This document shows, piece after piece, positions 62,669-64,000 of a stretch of DNA of 64,000 bases. The stretch is from Peribacillus muralis (GTDB taxonomy: Bacteria; Bacillota; Bacilli; Bacillales; DSM-1321): assembly GCF_001439925.1 (NCBI RefSeq), contig NZ_LMBV01000014.1, forward strand, positions 20,647 to 84,646, read 5' to 3'. Positions within the stretch are counted from its first letter, which is position 1. Every line of letters begins with the position of its first letter. A model generated the notes under the pieces. The model searched no databases. It was not told the origin of the DNA and saw only the letters and a list, made by a program, of their open reading frames with translations. Made by a program: the position numbers and the translations under genes.

Positions 62669-63469
62669 ATGATAAAAAGTTTAGTAACAGGAATAGGTAT
62701 CTTCACTATGGCTGGTGGGATTACGGTAAGTGGACTAGGAGATTTCATGCCAAATCAAGCGACATCGTTTCAAAGTGAAAATAAAGAAGAATCAAGCTAC
62801 TATGGGTATCAGAACTTAAAATCTTTAGCGCTTGCTTGGTATGATAACGGATATACGAATCTTGACAACCCTAAGAACATTCCCGTAGACAAAGTGAATG
62901 GGCTGCCTATTGGTCTTTCCAAGGATGACTATGTTACGTTTGTAGTGGAGAAATATGGCGAAAAAGCAGGGAATTCCGCTTCACAAGTTACCTTTTTAGA
63001 AAATGACCAAGAAAGCTCAAAGTATTATGGCTATAAAGATTTAAAATCCTTAGCGCTTGCTTGGTATGATAATGGATATACGAATCTTGACAACCCTAAG
63101 AACATTCCCGTAGACAAAGTAAATGGGCTGCCTATTGGCCTTTCCAAGGATGACTATGTTACGTTTGTAGTGGAGAAATATGGCGAAAAAACAGGGAATT
63201 CCGCTTCACAAGTTACCTTTCTAACAAATGATGTAGAAAGTAACAAAGAAAGCTCAAAGTATTATGGCTATAAAGATTTAAAATCCTTAGCACTTGCTTG
63301 GTATGATAACGGATATACGAATCTTGATAACCCTAAGAACATTCCCGTAGACAAAGTTAATGGGCTGCCTATTGGTCTTTCCAAAGATGACTATGTTACG
63401 TTTGTAGTGGAGAAATATGGCGAAAAAGCAGGGAATTCCGCTTCACAAGTTACTTTTCTAAAAAATTGA
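62669..63469 (+). CDS. Secreted protein with three near-identical about 75-residue repeats
   Basis: A 266-residue protein. AGAGGAGG at 62654-62661 suits the ATG at 62669, not the one at 62663. Signal peptide about 1-23. Three repeats follow, starting at bases 62798, 63023 and 63260, each with YYGY(K/Q)(D/N)LKSLALAWYDNG, IPVDKVNGLPIGLSKDDYV and a final (A/T)GNSASQVTFL. Copies differ at only a few residues and their DNA is also almost identical, so the triplication is recent or kept uniform by recombination. Short linkers vary (ENDQESS, TNDVESNKESS). No Cys and no known domain. Unknown surface or secreted function. Confidence 0.9.
   Translation: MIKSLVTGIGIFTMAGGITVSGLGDFMPNQATSFQSENKEESSYYGYQNLKSLALAWYDNGYTNLDNPKNIPVDKVNGLPIGLSKDDYVTFVVEKYGEKAGNSASQVTFLENDQESSKYYGYKDLKSLALAWYDNGYTNLDNPKNIPVDKVNGLPIGLSKDDYVTFVVEKYGEKTGNSASQVTFLTNDVESNKESSKYYGYKDLKSLALAWYDNGYTNLDNPKNIPVDKVNGLPIGLSKDDYVTFVVEKYGEKAGNSASQVTFLKN
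62798..63469 (+). repeat. Three intragenic tandem repeats, unit 225-237 bp
   Basis: Unit starts 62798, 63023 and 63260; spacing 225 and 237 bases, the latter with four extra codons in the linker. Identity is very high by eye, including at third codon positions. Confidence 0.9.
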
Positions 63470-63540
63470 TTTACTGAGTTTATTTTTCTTATCTAAATTA
63501 GTTTTAGTATGAAACCCCACTTCGAAAAAAGCCTCCTAAA

Positions 63541-63590
63541 AACCCCCTTGCGTCGTATTAATCATACAGACGACGCAAGGGGTTGTTTTA
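63541..63590 (+). terminator. Terminator of repeat-protein gene
   Basis: CCCCTTGCGTCGT / ACGACGCAAGGGG, a perfect 13-bp stem with a 13-base loop, then TTGTTTTA. Confidence 0.9.
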
Positions 63591-63716
63591 TTAGAGAATT
63601 TTGCACTATTTTAATTCGTCAATGCCATATTTAACTTTAATACGCTCACTTTCGCTGATGTTCTGAAATAAAGTTCAGTCAAAAATAACTAACAAACTAG
63701 CATTTCACTATAAATA

Positions 63717-64000
63717 TCTACGAAAAATAGAATTTTTCTACGAATATTGCTCTTTTATCTACGAAAAACAGAATTTATCTACGAATATTGCTCTTTTATC
63801 TACGAAATATAGAATTTATCTACGAATATTGCTCTTTTATCTGCGAAAAACTGAATTTATCTACGAAACTTGCTCTTTTATCTACGAAAAACTGAATTTA
63901 TCTACGAATATTGCTCTTTTATCTGCGAAAAATAGAATTTATCTACGAATATTGCTCTTTTTTCTACGAAATATAGAATTTATCTACGAATATTGCTCTT
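63717..64000. repeat. Tandem repeat with alternating 20- and 21-bp half-units (41-bp period)
   Basis: TCTACGAA or TCTGCGAA starts at 63717, 63737, 63758, 63778, 63799, 63819, 63840, 63860, 63881, 63901, 63922, 63942, 63963 and 63983. Half-units alternate between an AAACAGAATTTA type (20 bases) and a TATTGCTCTTTTA type (21 bases). The array runs past the right edge of the window. Confidence 0.95.

Noticed and set aside
63717..64000. CRISPR array
   Set aside because: Both half-units are repeated; there are no unique spacers and no cas genes.

Overview
The window looks like a chromosomal segment of a low-GC Gram-positive spore-former of the Bacillaceae, most like Peribacillus or a related Bacillus. 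This rests on strong AGGAGG-type ribosome binding sites, frequent GTG/TTG starts, CcpA-type cre sites, compact rho-independent terminators, and genes with close Bacillus counterparts (PucR regulators, an unfused PucL pair, PucM, a Tcy-like cystine ABC transporter, YxdLM/YxeA, YjgB-like and PadR/DUF1700/DUF4097 genes). The genus is an inference. I saw no rRNA, tRNA, CRISPR array or transposase.

Layout. Positions 1-13600 hold ordinary accessory genes: a secreted PA14 protein cut by the left edge, a membrane-anchored protein with a Ser/Cys tail, a 1320-residue polytopic membrane protein, an MFS carrier, a PadR/DUF1700/DUF4097 operon, a DUF2157/GDYXXLXY pair, an NlpC/P60 protein that has lost its catalytic residues, and a lone phage-type holin. 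Positions 13800-48300 form a large ureide/glyoxylate island: amino-acid racemase, malate synthase G, NCS2 permease, cupin, ureidoglycine aminohydrolase, allantoinase 1, PucR-1, allantoate amidohydrolase, a TIM-barrel isomerase, a ThDP carboligase, a DUF1537 sugar-acid kinase, a split transketolase, an IclR regulator, allantoinase 2, an NCS1 allantoin permease, thiol peroxidase, a class II aldolase, an ACS-type MFS carrier, alpha-carbonic anhydrase, a second thiol peroxidase, HIU hydrolase, uricase, OHCU decarboxylase, PucR-2, PucR-3 and a urate/xanthine permease. Positions 48500-64000 return to general functions: an epimerase, a GNAT enzyme, a YjgB-like secreted protein, a cystine-type ABC importer, an MFS efflux pump, a two-component system facing a YxdLM-YxeA-like peptide-resistance ABC transporter, a C45 acyltransferase-like enzyme, and a secreted protein with three nearly identical repeats.

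How it works together. Urate is taken up and converted by uricase, HIU hydrolase and OHCU decarboxylase to allantoin. Allantoinase, allantoate amidohydrolase and ureidoglycine aminohydrolase then lead to ureidoglycolate and glyoxylate. Glyoxylate can enter the TCA cycle through malate synthase G. The usual glycerate route is incomplete here: no tartronate-semialdehyde reductase or glycerate kinase is present. Instead a carboligase-like enzyme, an isomerase, a split transketolase, a sugar-acid kinase and a DHAP-type aldolase occur together. Copies of a 13-bp palindrome, GNAACNNNGTTNC, lie upstream of the transketolase operon, the allantoin permease, the aldolase and the MFS carrier, which suggests one IclR-controlled regulon. 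I propose, as inference only, a redox-neutral route from three glyoxylate to dihydroxyacetone phosphate plus three CO2.

The window also carries a dispersed short tandem-repeat family with a 20/21-bp phase at three intergenic sites.
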